Positions 8,001-16,154 of a stretch of 64,000 bases of DNA are shown here, in pieces. The DNA comes from Pseudomonas sp. B21-015 (lineage in GTDB: Bacteria; Pseudomonadota; Gammaproteobacteria; Pseudomonadales; Pseudomonadaceae). The position numbers and the translations under genes were made by a program. The notes beneath the pieces are model-generated. The model ran no database searches. It was not told the origin of the DNA and saw only the letters and a list, made by a program, of their open reading frames with translations. The first letter of the stretch is position 1, and every line of letters starts with the position of its first letter. Location: assembly GCF_024749285.1 (NCBI RefSeq), contig NZ_CP087196.1, positions 1,364,001 through 1,428,000 of the forward strand. Reading direction: 5' to 3'.

Positions 8001-10185
8001 TCAATGCCCGCTCTGGCGGCCATCCTGGCAGGCCCGTCGTTATCGGTTCAAACCAGACAGACGCTGGATCGATCGGTCGCCCGCCACGGATATTCGCACT
8101 CGCTGTCTGCACTTCGTCATACGCACTGAAGCGCTTGATGGTGTCGGCCAGCACCGGCGGCGGAGGACTGTTGTCGACATGCATCCGACGCAGCTCATTG
8201 TCGTCAGTGCCACTGCTGATGCGGATCTGCTCCAGTTCTGTGGGCGAAAAGCGATCGACGCTGTGGCCGAGGCGGCGCATCAATGTTTCACCTTCCCAGT
8301 CTCGTGGATTCTCCGCCTCGTGCACCCAGGCGCCATGGCCGTTATGTTCCATCTTGGGCGAGTAGGCATTGGGGCGGGTGGGGTGTTTGACACGGTGCGT
8401 ATTGGAGGTCGGCTCTGTGGAGGCTTTTTCGACGATGTAGAGCTTGCCTTCCAGCGGCAGAATGTCCTGATTGGCATGTCGATGCAGGCCGTGCTCATTG
8501 GGTTTTGAAGCCGCCGACAGGGTGAGATTTTTCTGTTCGTAGGGTGCGAGATCGGGATGCCACAGTGTGTGTTTGCCATTGGGCAGCTTGACCGGTTTCA
8601 TGCCCTCGACCAGCGGCGACAGTTTGAGCCGAAAAGCGTTGCCGATTTCAGCACCCGCCCCAAACGCCGCCAGTTGAATGAGATCCGTCACCACGCTGAT
8701 CACATGCTCGGCCGCTTCAAGGCCGAGGCCTTCGGCCAGATCGACGATGCCTTCGATGACATCCGTGGTCAGTTGGTAAGCGGTGTAGGCCATCATGAGT
8801 TCGCCCAGCCCCGGCACGAACGGTGTGGCGATCAACAGAGCGACGTTGAAAATGTCGGAGACGATTTTCTTGAAGTTGTCCCACCAGGCCCAGCGCGCTT
8901 TGCTGTCGGTGTCGGCGGTGGATACCGCGATTTCACGGGCGTCGTTGAGGATCTTGTTGAGCTTTTGCTGGTAGGCATGCCTCCAGTAATCCCGAGGGAG
9001 TGGCCAATGCTCGATTTGCAATCGGGGTCGAAGCACGGGTTCCTTGCGCCACGCCGGACGCTGGTCTGTCGGATCCTCTTTCGTGTGCCATTTGACGGTA
9101 AAGAGACGTTGCTCCAGGCCGGCGAAGAAGTGCCCGCGCTGCTGCTGATCGACGAACTGGCTGAAGAATTGTCGATAGCTCAGCTGCGACGATGCGCCGA
9201 TTTTGTCTTCGCGCAATTGGCGCACCAGCTCATGGGTGAACGCCTCTGTGGATTCGTACTCCTTGAGCGGGTGATCAGGGTCATGGGGGACGTACGCAAT
9301 GAGCCGTCGAATGCCGCTGCTACCCCGCACCGCATGAATCAACAGCACAATGCCGGTCAGACGGGTGTCCATCATGGACAGGTCGCAGCACAGCATCTGT
9401 TTCCCATTGAGGAGCAGTTGAGGTGTGTCCTGTGCCAGATCCAGTATCAGCTTGTAGGCATCGTACTGGATATCGCCGGTGATCAACGCCAACTGCGCGG
9501 CGACGGTCAGTGCGTCTTTCTGACTTTCGGTCACCTTGTGCTTCATGACGGCTTCGGCTAGCGGCTCGCCGGGAAGCAGATAGCTTTCGAGATGTTTTTT
9601 GTAAAGCGCGCCAATATCCAGCTCCCGGCAAAGCGCCTGGAACTGCCTGATGGTCATTTTGTGTTTGATCGGTATGACTTCGAAATGCCCGCGTTTGTCA
9701 GGTTTGGTAATGAACTGCGAGCCGGTATCGACCGTTTCGGCTCGTGCGAAATTGTGCAGCGCTGCATCCAGCAGGGAGACGGTTCGGGCAGTGACGCCAC
9801 CCGACAGGTCAATCGCGTACCAGGGCTGATCCTTGGGCATGTACAGGCGCAGGTAGGTCGTCGTGACGTCATTCTCGATTCCGTATCGTTCCTTGAGCTT
9901 CGCCTGGAGCAGGGGCGCGGCAAACAAGTGGACGTCCCGCAGTTTTTCGAACAGTTGGTCGACCTGGTTCTGCGAGCCCCATGCCTTGAGGTTGGCGGCT
10001 TTGAGCTTGTCGTGATGAGCGGCGGGTGCTGTGGTGTACCACGGCACAATCTTCAATCCAGTAGCCGCCAGTGCTTGGCCTCTGCTGACGGTGGCGGTTT
10101 TGAAGTTGTCGTTGATGGTGTTCTTGATGAACGCGTAGTGCCGGCCTTTATTCGTGTTTTTGGCCGGTGTGTGGGAGTCAGGCAT
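5065..10185 (-). CDS. Large toxin-like protein with LRR block and C-terminal NEL-type E3 ubiquitin ligase domain
   Basis: The product has 1706 residues from ATG 10185, which has AAGGA eight bases upstream; the ATG at 10194 overlaps that ribosome-binding site and is less likely. The N-terminal ~450 residues resemble the DUF6543 'dermonecrotic toxin-like' region of Pseudomonas. At about 445-500 is a long hydrophobic segment (FNVALLIATPFVPGLGELMM) that could insert in membranes. Leucine-rich repeats occupy about 1185-1325 (LESLRLTDNSI, LETLRLDNNPL, LRVLSLNNTGI). The C-terminal ~350 residues match the IpaH/SspH/SlrP NEL domain, with the catalytic C-x-D motif at Cys1461 (ETCGDAGAQLFNN) and the conserved EVHLAYETGLAKRL segment. 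Family knowledge: NEL enzymes form a ubiquitin thioester on that cysteine inside eukaryotic cells. How it is delivered is not visible; no secretion or chaperone gene is adjacent. Confidence 0.87.
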   Translation of the reverse strand: MPDSHTPAKNTNKGRHYAFIKNTINDNFKTATVSRGQALAATGLKIVPWYTTAPAAHHDKLKAANLKAWGSQNQVDQLFEKLRDVHLFAAPLLQAKLKERYGIENDVTTTYLRLYMPKDQPWYAIDLSGGVTARTVSLLDAALHNFARAETVDTGSQFITKPDKRGHFEVIPIKHKMTIRQFQALCRELDIGALYKKHLESYLLPGEPLAEAVMKHKVTESQKDALTVAAQLALITGDIQYDAYKLILDLAQDTPQLLLNGKQMLCCDLSMMDTRLTGIVLLIHAVRGSSGIRRLIAYVPHDPDHPLKEYESTEAFTHELVRQLREDKIGASSQLSYRQFFSQFVDQQQRGHFFAGLEQRLFTVKWHTKEDPTDQRPAWRKEPVLRPRLQIEHWPLPRDYWRHAYQQKLNKILNDAREIAVSTADTDSKARWAWWDNFKKIVSDIFNVALLIATPFVPGLGELMMAYTAYQLTTDVIEGIVDLAEGLGLEAAEHVISVVTDLIQLAAFGAGAEIGNAFRLKLSPLVEGMKPVKLPNGKHTLWHPDLAPYEQKNLTLSAASKPNEHGLHRHANQDILPLEGKLYIVEKASTEPTSNTHRVKHPTRPNAYSPKMEHNGHGAWVHEAENPRDWEGETLMRRLGHSVDRFSPTELEQIRISSGTDDNELRRMHVDNSPPPPVLADTIKRFSAYDEVQTASANIRGGRPIDPASVWFEPITTGLPGWPPERALRVYENADLTGYSRKYGNANATDANTLSMSLADLTSGKLPERVVGFLNEAEVSALLGRDMPSAERNQALRNLLADAVDERQGELSKRLYQAGERSNKADVRLLKQTFPDMPLTLTEKLLSHAKAAELQRMIDEDRLPLRIKTQARELNFEASTARAYDGFYRDERVLPDTERLALNTLKFNTDGFGDVRIEVLDGTYDGTLRCSIGPDDATTVRRLIRDEHSQYEVLDGANRKLHDASDFYESILRALPDDKRAALGYQRGQGRLLKAWIMEQCAPAAERRTLLAEPPIRPVANIETVNLVRGPSLSTFANTPEKRVRNLYPKLNEQEVRAFVEALRAKGDPDKAIDRLRDELVELKNILADWENKAMGYVSADSGSGPEYDDFRYRGGRHIRERLLECFERKSEAFGGRNSHPEGGYTLDLSSDFMGPKLDRWWKDLREQPNIKKYIDQVTVLNVDNARFSPDTKGLLNDFPNVRHLSARHSGLTELPPSVGTMRLLESLRLTDNSIQLTADSAKSLRELTRLETLRLDNNPLRQPPDVGHMPRLRVLSLNNTGIDAWPEGLFKEGVFEKHHPRGFSLDLRECPITNVPDVVPGSDHAFLVARTRLDATKLSDVDRVRFGDYRESVGLAREQVYERAAANELSHWQSLPDSEIYSQSAGIGTYREENWHDVMAEPDSTDFFKVIRKQRAGKDYRSDNSRKQLTRRVWQMIDAVALDTDLREELFKQAKHPETCGDAGAQLFNNMGIKVLVSQAHAESTTGAALENKLVKLARSAARLEKINEIARAEVESQNDRFKSNPGKFDAPDPVEVHLAYETGLAKRLDLPWQSEGMLYQTRADVDAAKINAAYDSVIAFEDGDGLVDGMIGLFENPFWEKHLRKTHPDTFDASDRRLATKHALLEDLRTAQNNWANARTPAERSSRKGRVETLANQLNIPHTQVFTGREMTTQFYDRMLSEMAEERNELARTLTRKALANAGL

Positions 10186-10340
10186 GGCAATCATCCTTGA
10201 TTGTTTTAAGAATGATCAGCCTATCTGTTGGGGCTCAAAACAAAAGTCTAAACATCTGTGCTCAAACAGCGTTTCCTGGCGCTGAACCGTTGAATATTCG
10301 AATCGGAAAAATAACTGAATACCACCTGCTGCGCAAAAAC
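10186..10340. other. Intergenic region upstream of the NEL-toxin gene
   Basis: These 155 bases are AT-richer than the neighbours and must hold the promoter of the minus-strand toxin gene and the 3' end of the penicillin-binding protein transcript. I see a short CTGT-N6-ACAG dyad near 10257-10270 but no convincing -35/-10 pair and no T-tailed terminator hairpin. Confidence 0.4.
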
Positions 10341-13300
10341 TCACAGTCGCGCTATCGGAACCGGCTGACACGCGACACGGCTACCCGGTTGCAGGTACGG
10401 CATGAGAATCGGCGCCATGCCCTTGAGCACTTGCACCGGCAGGGCCGAGGTGAATTTGAACGCCTCGGCCGAGCGTCCGGGCACGAAGGCAGTCAGGGTG
10501 CCGAAATGGCGGTCGCCGATGTAGAACACGAAGGTCGCGGTGCGGTTGATCGACTTGGAGCTGAGGATTCGCCCGCCGGAACCGATGGCTTCGATACGGT
10601 TGTCACCGGTACCGGTTTTGCCGCCCATGGCCAACGGGGTGCCATCGGCCAGCTTGAAACTGCCTGCCACGCGTTTGGCCGTACCGGCATCCACCACTTG
10701 CGACAAGGCCTCGCGCATGGCGGTGGCCACCTCGGAAGGCATCACGCGTTTGCCGACCACCGGATTGTTGACCAGTTGGGTTTCATAGGGCGTATCGGCT
10801 GCGAAGTGCAGGCTGTCGATACGCAGCGTCGGCAGACGTACACCGTCGTTGAGGATGGTGCCGATCAGTTCCGCCAGCGCAGCGGGGCGGTCGCCGGAGC
10901 TGCCGATGGCGGTAGCCAGCGAGGGCACCAGGTGATCGAACGGATAGCCGACTTTCTGCCAGCGTTGGTGAATGTCGAGGAACGCCTCGATCTCCAGCAT
11001 CGTGCGAATGCGGCTGTCGCGGGCGCCCTTGTGTTTGCTTTTGAACAGCCAGCTGTAAACCTCCTGGCGTTCGAATTCGCTGGCTTTGACGATCTGGCTG
11101 AACTTGGCGTCGGGGTTGTTCAGCAAGTAGCCGATCAACCACAGATCCAGCGGGTGAACCTTGGCGATGAAGCCTTGATCCGGCAGGTCATAGCTGCCCG
11201 GGCCGTAACTCAGGTACAGGCGTTCGAGGCGTTCGTCGGTGAGTTTTTCCGTGAGCTTGGCGCTTTTGAGGTGCGAGCGCACGAAGGTGTTGAAGCTCTC
11301 CTGGTCGCCCTGCGGGAATAGATAGCGATGCACGGCAGCCATGCGGATCGGTGTCGGGTGCATGCTGTCGAGGAAGGTCTCGAGGCGGGTTTGGGTGTCC
11401 TTGTTCTGGTACTTCTTCCAGAACCGCAACAGGAATGCGGTGCCTTCGCGGTCGGCGAACTGGGCCAGGTATTCCTGACGCCGCGGGTCGCGGTCGTCCT
11501 TGAGCAATTCGGCGCTGCTGGTGGGGCCGGCGTAGGTGCTGTAGCGCACCAGGTCGCGCATCAGCCGAATGAACGGCAGGTTGATCGACTCACGAATGGC
11601 ATCGCGCAGGGTCGGCATGCGGCCGTTGTCTTCCTTGCGGAAGTTAACGAACGTGTGCAGCCCGCCACCGGTGAAAAACGCCTCGCCTGGGCTGGCGGAA
11701 TATTTGCGATCCAGTGCGGCGCCGAGCATTTTTGGCAGGCTGCGGTCGGTGTTCTGAATCATGTAATCGACGGCCCAGCTGCTCAGGCGATCCTGTTCGG
11801 CGACTTCGGTTTTCTTCAGTTCGGCAACGCTCATGGTGGCGTAGCGATCGTGCAATTCGGAGATGATCTGCAGGTAGGTGGTGAGCACGCGCATTTTTGC
11901 GGTGGAGCCCAGTTCCAGCTTGCTGCCTTCATTGATGTCGAACGGCTGGTCGGTGCTGTCGGTCTGCACCCGTACCCGCGAGCCGTCCGGGGTCAGTTCG
12001 AACAGGGTGAAACTGTAGCGCACCTGCGTGGTGCTGGTGGGGGTGAGCAGGCGTTCGCCAATCAAGCCGATTTCCGCGGCATAGGCCGGGTCGGCCAGAT
12101 GCTTGAGGTACGCGGTGGCCTGGGCTTGCAGCTCGCCTTGCAGGGTGCTGGTGGCGGACAGGTCGAGGCGGTCGAGGTCATACAGCGGACGATTGAGTAA
12201 CCCGCCCAGACGACTGCGCGCCACACTGATGCCTTTGTTGGTTTCGATCGGCTGAATGGTGGGCTGCGTCTGCCAGTCGCGATAGGTCACTTGGCTGGCC
12301 AGTGCCGCCGCCGCGAGTGGCGCATCGATCACGCCATTTTGTGCCAGCAGGCGAATATGGCTGTCGGTGAGGCTGGCCAATTCATCGCGGCCCTTGGTCA
12401 AGTAATGGGAAGGGCGGCGCTGGGCAATCATCAGCGACAGCATTTCCCGCAGGGCCAGGCCTTTTTCCGCCAGGCTTTTCTGATCGGTGTCGGTGCTGGC
12501 CAGCCGTTCGTTGGCCTTGTTGAAGTCGGCGCCGTACCACACACGCAAACCTTCGGCCATGCCATGCACTTCACCGTGGCCCGGCACCGCCGACAGCGGA
12601 ACACTGTTGAGGTAGTCGCGAACCACATTTTGCCGTATCTGGAGGGTTTCCGGCCCCGCCTGATAGGCCCGCACGCTGGCGGAAATCATCTGGCGGATTT
12701 TTTCCGCGCCCGACACCGTCAAGCCATCGGGCGAGTGTCGATACTTCTCAAGCTGCGTCGCCAGCGTACTGCCACCCGCCGATTGGCCGGGCAGGCGCAA
12801 CAGCTTGGCCACCTGAGACCACGCCGCCATGCCGAACCGCGGCCAGTCCACGGCGGGGTTGGCCAGGGGCTGACGAGGATCGAGCAAAAAGCGGTTTTCG
12901 ATAAAGAGCAAGCTGTTGACCACCACAGGAGGGATCGCGGCAAAGCTTGAATAGAGTTGTTGTGGATATTTGAACTGGTACAGCGGTGCCGCGCGGCAAT
13001 CGGTGATCGACAGCCCGGCCTGGATTTTCTCGGAATAGGGCACGAAAAAGCCCTTGTCGTGGTACTTCATCAGCGCCGGGGAAAAGCGGGTTTGTGCCGA
13101 CACCACGTAATCGCGCTTGAGCAGGCGCGGCAGAAATTCACTCAGGGCGCTGTAACCCAAACGCTGATCGAACGGGCCTGCGCCAGGGTAGCGAATCGCG
13201 TCGCTGGGGCCGGGTTGCAGTTCGTATTTCAGCGAGGCGGCGTATTTGCTGATTTCCCGGGATTGAAACCTGGAGGTGCGCATTTCCTTGGTTGCGGCGA

Positions 13301-13466
13301 GGCCCAGGACAATCAGGATAATCAGCAGCAGCAACCAGAAAGCCCCCCAGCCGTGCCGGGAACGACGGGGTTTCTCAGGTAAAGGCGCTTCATCCACTCG
13401 TTCAGTCGGAACCACGGTTTTACTCGAATCGGTTTGCCACAAAGCGCCCATAGTCGACTGATCCAT
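10341..13466 (-). CDS. Class A penicillin-binding protein-like transglycosylase/transpeptidase
   Basis: This 1041-residue bitopic inner-membrane protein has a cytoplasmic N-tail and one TM helix at about 42-58 (FWLLLLIILIVLGLAA). A GT51-like glycosyltransferase domain follows, with candidate catalytic Glu190 (FIENRF) and the GGSTLATQLEK motif at 231-241. The C-terminal transpeptidase has SxxK at Ser521 (GSTAKMR), an SxN motif (ESINLPF, ~626) and KTG (GGKTGTGDN, ~949). It would polymerise and crosslink peptidoglycan in the periplasm. It is longer than most PBP1a/1b proteins, and its first GT51 motif lacks the usual EDxxFxxHxG form, so it is a divergent subgroup rather than the housekeeping PBP1. 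ATG 13451 is an alternative start. Confidence 0.85.
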   Translation of the reverse strand: MDQSTMGALWQTDSSKTVVPTERVDEAPLPEKPRRSRHGWGAFWLLLLIILIVLGLAATKEMRTSRFQSREISKYAASLKYELQPGPSDAIRYPGAGPFDQRLGYSALSEFLPRLLKRDYVVSAQTRFSPALMKYHDKGFFVPYSEKIQAGLSITDCRAAPLYQFKYPQQLYSSFAAIPPVVVNSLLFIENRFLLDPRQPLANPAVDWPRFGMAAWSQVAKLLRLPGQSAGGSTLATQLEKYRHSPDGLTVSGAEKIRQMISASVRAYQAGPETLQIRQNVVRDYLNSVPLSAVPGHGEVHGMAEGLRVWYGADFNKANERLASTDTDQKSLAEKGLALREMLSLMIAQRRPSHYLTKGRDELASLTDSHIRLLAQNGVIDAPLAAAALASQVTYRDWQTQPTIQPIETNKGISVARSRLGGLLNRPLYDLDRLDLSATSTLQGELQAQATAYLKHLADPAYAAEIGLIGERLLTPTSTTQVRYSFTLFELTPDGSRVRVQTDSTDQPFDINEGSKLELGSTAKMRVLTTYLQIISELHDRYATMSVAELKKTEVAEQDRLSSWAVDYMIQNTDRSLPKMLGAALDRKYSASPGEAFFTGGGLHTFVNFRKEDNGRMPTLRDAIRESINLPFIRLMRDLVRYSTYAGPTSSAELLKDDRDPRRQEYLAQFADREGTAFLLRFWKKYQNKDTQTRLETFLDSMHPTPIRMAAVHRYLFPQGDQESFNTFVRSHLKSAKLTEKLTDERLERLYLSYGPGSYDLPDQGFIAKVHPLDLWLIGYLLNNPDAKFSQIVKASEFERQEVYSWLFKSKHKGARDSRIRTMLEIEAFLDIHQRWQKVGYPFDHLVPSLATAIGSSGDRPAALAELIGTILNDGVRLPTLRIDSLHFAADTPYETQLVNNPVVGKRVMPSEVATAMREALSQVVDAGTAKRVAGSFKLADGTPLAMGGKTGTGDNRIEAIGSGGRILSSKSINRTATFVFYIGDRHFGTLTAFVPGRSAEAFKFTSALPVQVLKGMAPILMPYLQPGSRVACQPVPIARL

Positions 13467-13579
13467 TCACGCAGATTGATCGGACTTGTTTGAAGCTTAG
13501 ACGTTGGTTGGCGTTGGTGAAAAAATTGTGAACAACCAAATATCGGGCACGCACCCTTACCTGTGGCAAGGGGGGTGTT

Positions 13580-13714
13580 GTGGCGAGGGAGCTTGCTCCC
13601 GCTGGGCTGCGAAGCAGTCCCAAAAACCAGCAACACTGAGTTTTTTTAAGACACACCGCATTTACAGGACTCACGACTGCTGCGCAGCCGAGCGGGAGCA
13701 AGCTCCCTCGCCAC
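13580..13714. repeat. REPIN (type 1), downstream flank of RAYT
   Basis: Two inverted REP units make up this element: left arm 13580-13621 beginning GTGGCGAGGGAGCTTGCTCC, right arm 13675-13714 ending in the reverse complement. A spacer of about 53 bases separates them. It lies 18 bases beyond the RAYT stop. The same unit recurs at 14314, 23213, 35215, 48700 and 57958. Confidence 0.9.
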
Positions 13715-13732
13715 AGGTTTGTGGTGCTGGGT

Positions 13733-14191
13733 TCAAAGCCAGCAGGCATCCCACAGCGGGTAATCGCCAATTTTCTTGACCAGTCCTGCTCGCAAGGGAT
13801 TGGCAACAATGTAACGGGCGAATGGCAAGAGTTCTTCGCCATCGCGGATTGCCCGATCGTGATAGCCGCTTTGCCAAAAAGCCCCTTCATTGTTTGACGC
13901 CCGGTTGATGCTGAGTGTGCTGCGAGATTTGGTGGCTTGCATGAGTTGCGCCAGGGAGCGTTGTTCGAGCTGTACCAACCAATGGAGGTGATCTGGCATG
14001 ACAACCCAAGCTATTGAGTTGATCCACTTCTGGTCGTGGGCCCGCTTGAGTTCGGCAACTAACAGGCGTCCCAACTGCCAGTCAGTGAATATTCGGCGGC
14101 GTTGGTGCACAACCGCAGTGATGAGATAGGCCCGACCTTCTTCCGAAAAGCGTCCATGGCGCAGCAAATGTGAATTGGGGCGTGGATGCAT
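13733..14191 (-). CDS. REP-associated tyrosine transposase (RAYT, Y1/HUH family)
   Basis: This is a 152-residue single-domain protein of the TnpA-REP family. It carries the HUH metal-binding motif H68-L-H70 (VVMPDHLHWLVQL). The candidate nucleophilic tyrosine is Tyr110 (WQSGYHDRAIRD), and the family C-terminal signature YIVANPLRAGLV sits at 127-138. Such proteins cut and join single-stranded REP DNA and are thought to have spread REPINs; they are usually domesticated single-copy genes. The gene is flanked on both sides by REPINs (13580-13714 and 14314-14444), the classic RAYT arrangement. Start 14191 has AGGA eight bases upstream. All expected motifs are intact, so the enzyme looks functional. 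Confidence 0.93.
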   Translation of the reverse strand: MHPRPNSHLLRHGRFSEEGRAYLITAVVHQRRRIFTDWQLGRLLVAELKRAHDQKWINSIAWVVMPDHLHWLVQLEQRSLAQLMQATKSRSTLSINRASNNEGAFWQSGYHDRAIRDGEELLPFARYIVANPLRAGLVKKIGDYPLWDACWL

Positions 14192-14313
14192 TCCTTGTGT
14201 CCTTTTGTAGTGCTCCTCAATTGACCTTAGCCCTTGACCTACCTAGCTGAAGCTGCAACTTCTGCCTGAAATTTCCGAAAACCATGAAGGATCCAATTGA
14301 AGGTAGCGCTTTT

Positions 14314-14444
14314 GTGGCGAGGGAGCTTGCTCCCGCTGGGCTGCGAAGCGGCCCCAATCCCAGCAATCGTGATCTGCCAGGTAAAACCTGTGTGTTTGTT
14401 TTGCGACTGCTGCGCAGCCGAGCGGGAGCAAGCTCCCTCGCCAC
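14314..14444. repeat. REPIN (type 1), upstream flank of RAYT
   Basis: Inverted REP pair with left arm from 14314 and right arm ending at 14444, nearly identical to the one at 13580-13714. It is 122 bases upstream of the RAYT start codon, so the transposase gene is bracketed by its presumed substrates. Confidence 0.9.
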
Positions 14445-14679
14445 AGGGTGATGTTGTCTGAAAGGACTTTTCCCGAGAGTTGTCGCTGAATGTTGTGGTT
14501 TATAGAGTGGAAAGCCCTGTAGAAAGCTTTTTATACTGCACGCCCCGCTGATCTTGCAGGTTTTGTTCTGCAAGACGCGTCCGCCTACGAGGCAGGCCCG
14601 GTTTCACCTGACACTGGCTTGTCGGTCGGCGCTTCGACACTCGGTGTGTCATATCCAATAACAAGGAGGTTGTACCCCT

Positions 14680-16098
14680 ATGCCAATCGGCAATCATCTG
14701 TCTCACGGCGAGACCGCTCAGGGCGGCCCGCTTAAACGCGAACTGGGCGAACGGCATATCCGTTTGATGGCGCTCGGTGCCTGTATCGGCGTCGGCCTGT
14801 TCCTGGGTTCGGCCAAGGCCATCGAAATGGCCGGCCCGGCCATCATGCTGTCCTACATCATGGGCGGTCTGGCGATCCTGGTGATCATGCGCGCCCTCGG
14901 CGAGATGGCCGTGCACAACCCGGTCGCCGGTTCGTTCAGCCGTTATGCACAAGACTACCTCGGCCCATTGGCGGGCTTTCTGACCGGCTGGAACTACTGG
15001 TTCCTGTGGCTGGTGACCTGCGTCGCCGAAATCACCGCGGTGGCGGTGTACATGGGCGTCTGGTTCCCCGATGTGCCGCGCTGGATCTGGGCACTCGCCG
15101 CATTGGTCAGCATGGGCTCGATCAACCTGATCGCGGTGAAAGCCTTCGGTGAGTTCGAATTCTGGTTCGCCCTGATCAAAATCGTCACCATCATTGCGAT
15201 GGTGGTCGGCGGCATCGGCGTGATCGCGTTCGGCTTCGGCAATGACGGTGTAGCCCTGGGGATTTCCAATCTCTGGGCCCACGGCGGCTTTATGCCCAAC
15301 GGCGTGCAAGGCGTGTTGATGTCCCTGCAAATGGTGATGTTCGCCTATCTCGGCGTCGAGATGATCGGCCTGACCGCCGGTGAAGCGAAGGACCCGCAGA
15401 AGACCATCCCCAATGCGATCGGCTCGGTGTTCTGGCGGATTCTGCTGTTCTACGTCGGCGCCTTGTTCGTGATCCTGTCGATTTACCCATGGAACGAAAT
15501 CGGCACCCAGGGCAGCCCGTTCGTGATGACCTTCGAGCGTCTGGGCATCAAGACCGCCGCCGGCATCATCAACTTCGTGGTGATCACCGCCGCGCTGTCG
15601 TCCTGCAACGGCGGCATCTTCAGCACCGGGCGCATGCTCTACAGCCTGGCGCAGAACGGTCAGGCCCCGGCCGGTTTCGCCAAGACCTCGAACGGCGTGC
15701 CGCGTCGCGCGCTGTTGCTGTCGATCGGTGCTTTGCTGCTCGGCGTGCTGCTCAACTACCTGGCGCCTGAGAAGGTCTTCGTCTGGGTCACCGCGATTGC
15801 CACCTTCGGCGCGATCTGGACCTGGGCGATGATCCTGCTGGCCCAGCTCAAGTTCCGCAAAGGCCTGAGCGCCAGCGAGCGTGCTGGCCTCAAATACCGC
15901 ATGTGGCTGTATCCGGTCAGTTCTTATCTGGCGCTGGCGTTCCTGGTGCTGGTGGTCGGCCTGATGGCGTACTTCCCGGACACTCGCGTGGCGCTGTATG
16001 TCGGGCCTGCCTTCCTGGTGCTGCTGACGGTGTTGTTCTACATGTTCAAGCTGCAACCGGCCAATGTGCCGCAAGGCGCTGTGCGTTCGGCGTCTTGA
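14680..16098 (+). CDS. APC-family amino-acid permease, ProY-like
   Basis: The protein has 472 residues and about 12 hydrophobic helices. The start at 14680 is well set by AAGGAGGT nine bases upstream. The sequence follows E. coli ProY/AnsP-type permeases closely: RHIRLMALGACIGVGLFLGSA in TM1 with the unwound G-rich segment, IMRALGEMAVHNP, GSFSRYAQDYLGPLAGF, FGEFEFWFALIKI, MVMFAYLGVEMIGLTAGEAKDP and SIYPWNEIGTQGSPFV. These are proton-coupled importers of neutral amino acids in the inner membrane. The substrate (proline, or a neighbour such as alanine or GABA) cannot be fixed from sequence alone. The gene stands alone with a strong terminator right after it. Confidence 0.87.
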   Translation: MPIGNHLSHGETAQGGPLKRELGERHIRLMALGACIGVGLFLGSAKAIEMAGPAIMLSYIMGGLAILVIMRALGEMAVHNPVAGSFSRYAQDYLGPLAGFLTGWNYWFLWLVTCVAEITAVAVYMGVWFPDVPRWIWALAALVSMGSINLIAVKAFGEFEFWFALIKIVTIIAMVVGGIGVIAFGFGNDGVALGISNLWAHGGFMPNGVQGVLMSLQMVMFAYLGVEMIGLTAGEAKDPQKTIPNAIGSVFWRILLFYVGALFVILSIYPWNEIGTQGSPFVMTFERLGIKTAAGIINFVVITAALSSCNGGIFSTGRMLYSLAQNGQAPAGFAKTSNGVPRRALLLSIGALLLGVLLNYLAPEKVFVWVTAIATFGAIWTWAMILLAQLKFRKGLSASERAGLKYRMWLYPVSSYLALAFLVLVVGLMAYFPDTRVALYVGPAFLVLLTVLFYMFKLQPANVPQGAVRSAS

Positions 16099-16114
16099 AC
16101 CTGTAACGCCAGCC

Positions 16115-16153
16115 ATACACAAGCCCCGGTCGAGATGACCGGGGCTTGTGTAT
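16115..16153. terminator. Bidirectional rho-independent terminator
   Basis: A perfect 17-bp stem (16115-16131 / 16137-16153) with the 5-nt loop GAGAT lies between the convergent permease and opgC genes. TATTTT follows on the plus side and an A/T-rich end on the other. It ends two bases before the opgC stop codon and probably serves both genes. Confidence 0.92.
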
Positions 16154-16154
16154 T

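Noticed and set aside
10257..10270. CTGT-N6-ACAG dyad as a firm operator of the NEL toxin gene
   Set aside because: Arms are only four bases and such dyads are common by chance; kept only as a weak parallel to the toxin-pair dyad.
13580..14444. Possible CRISPR array from repeated near-identical units
   Set aside because: Units occur as inverted pairs around a transposase gene, not as regular direct repeats with unique spacers, and no cas genes are present.
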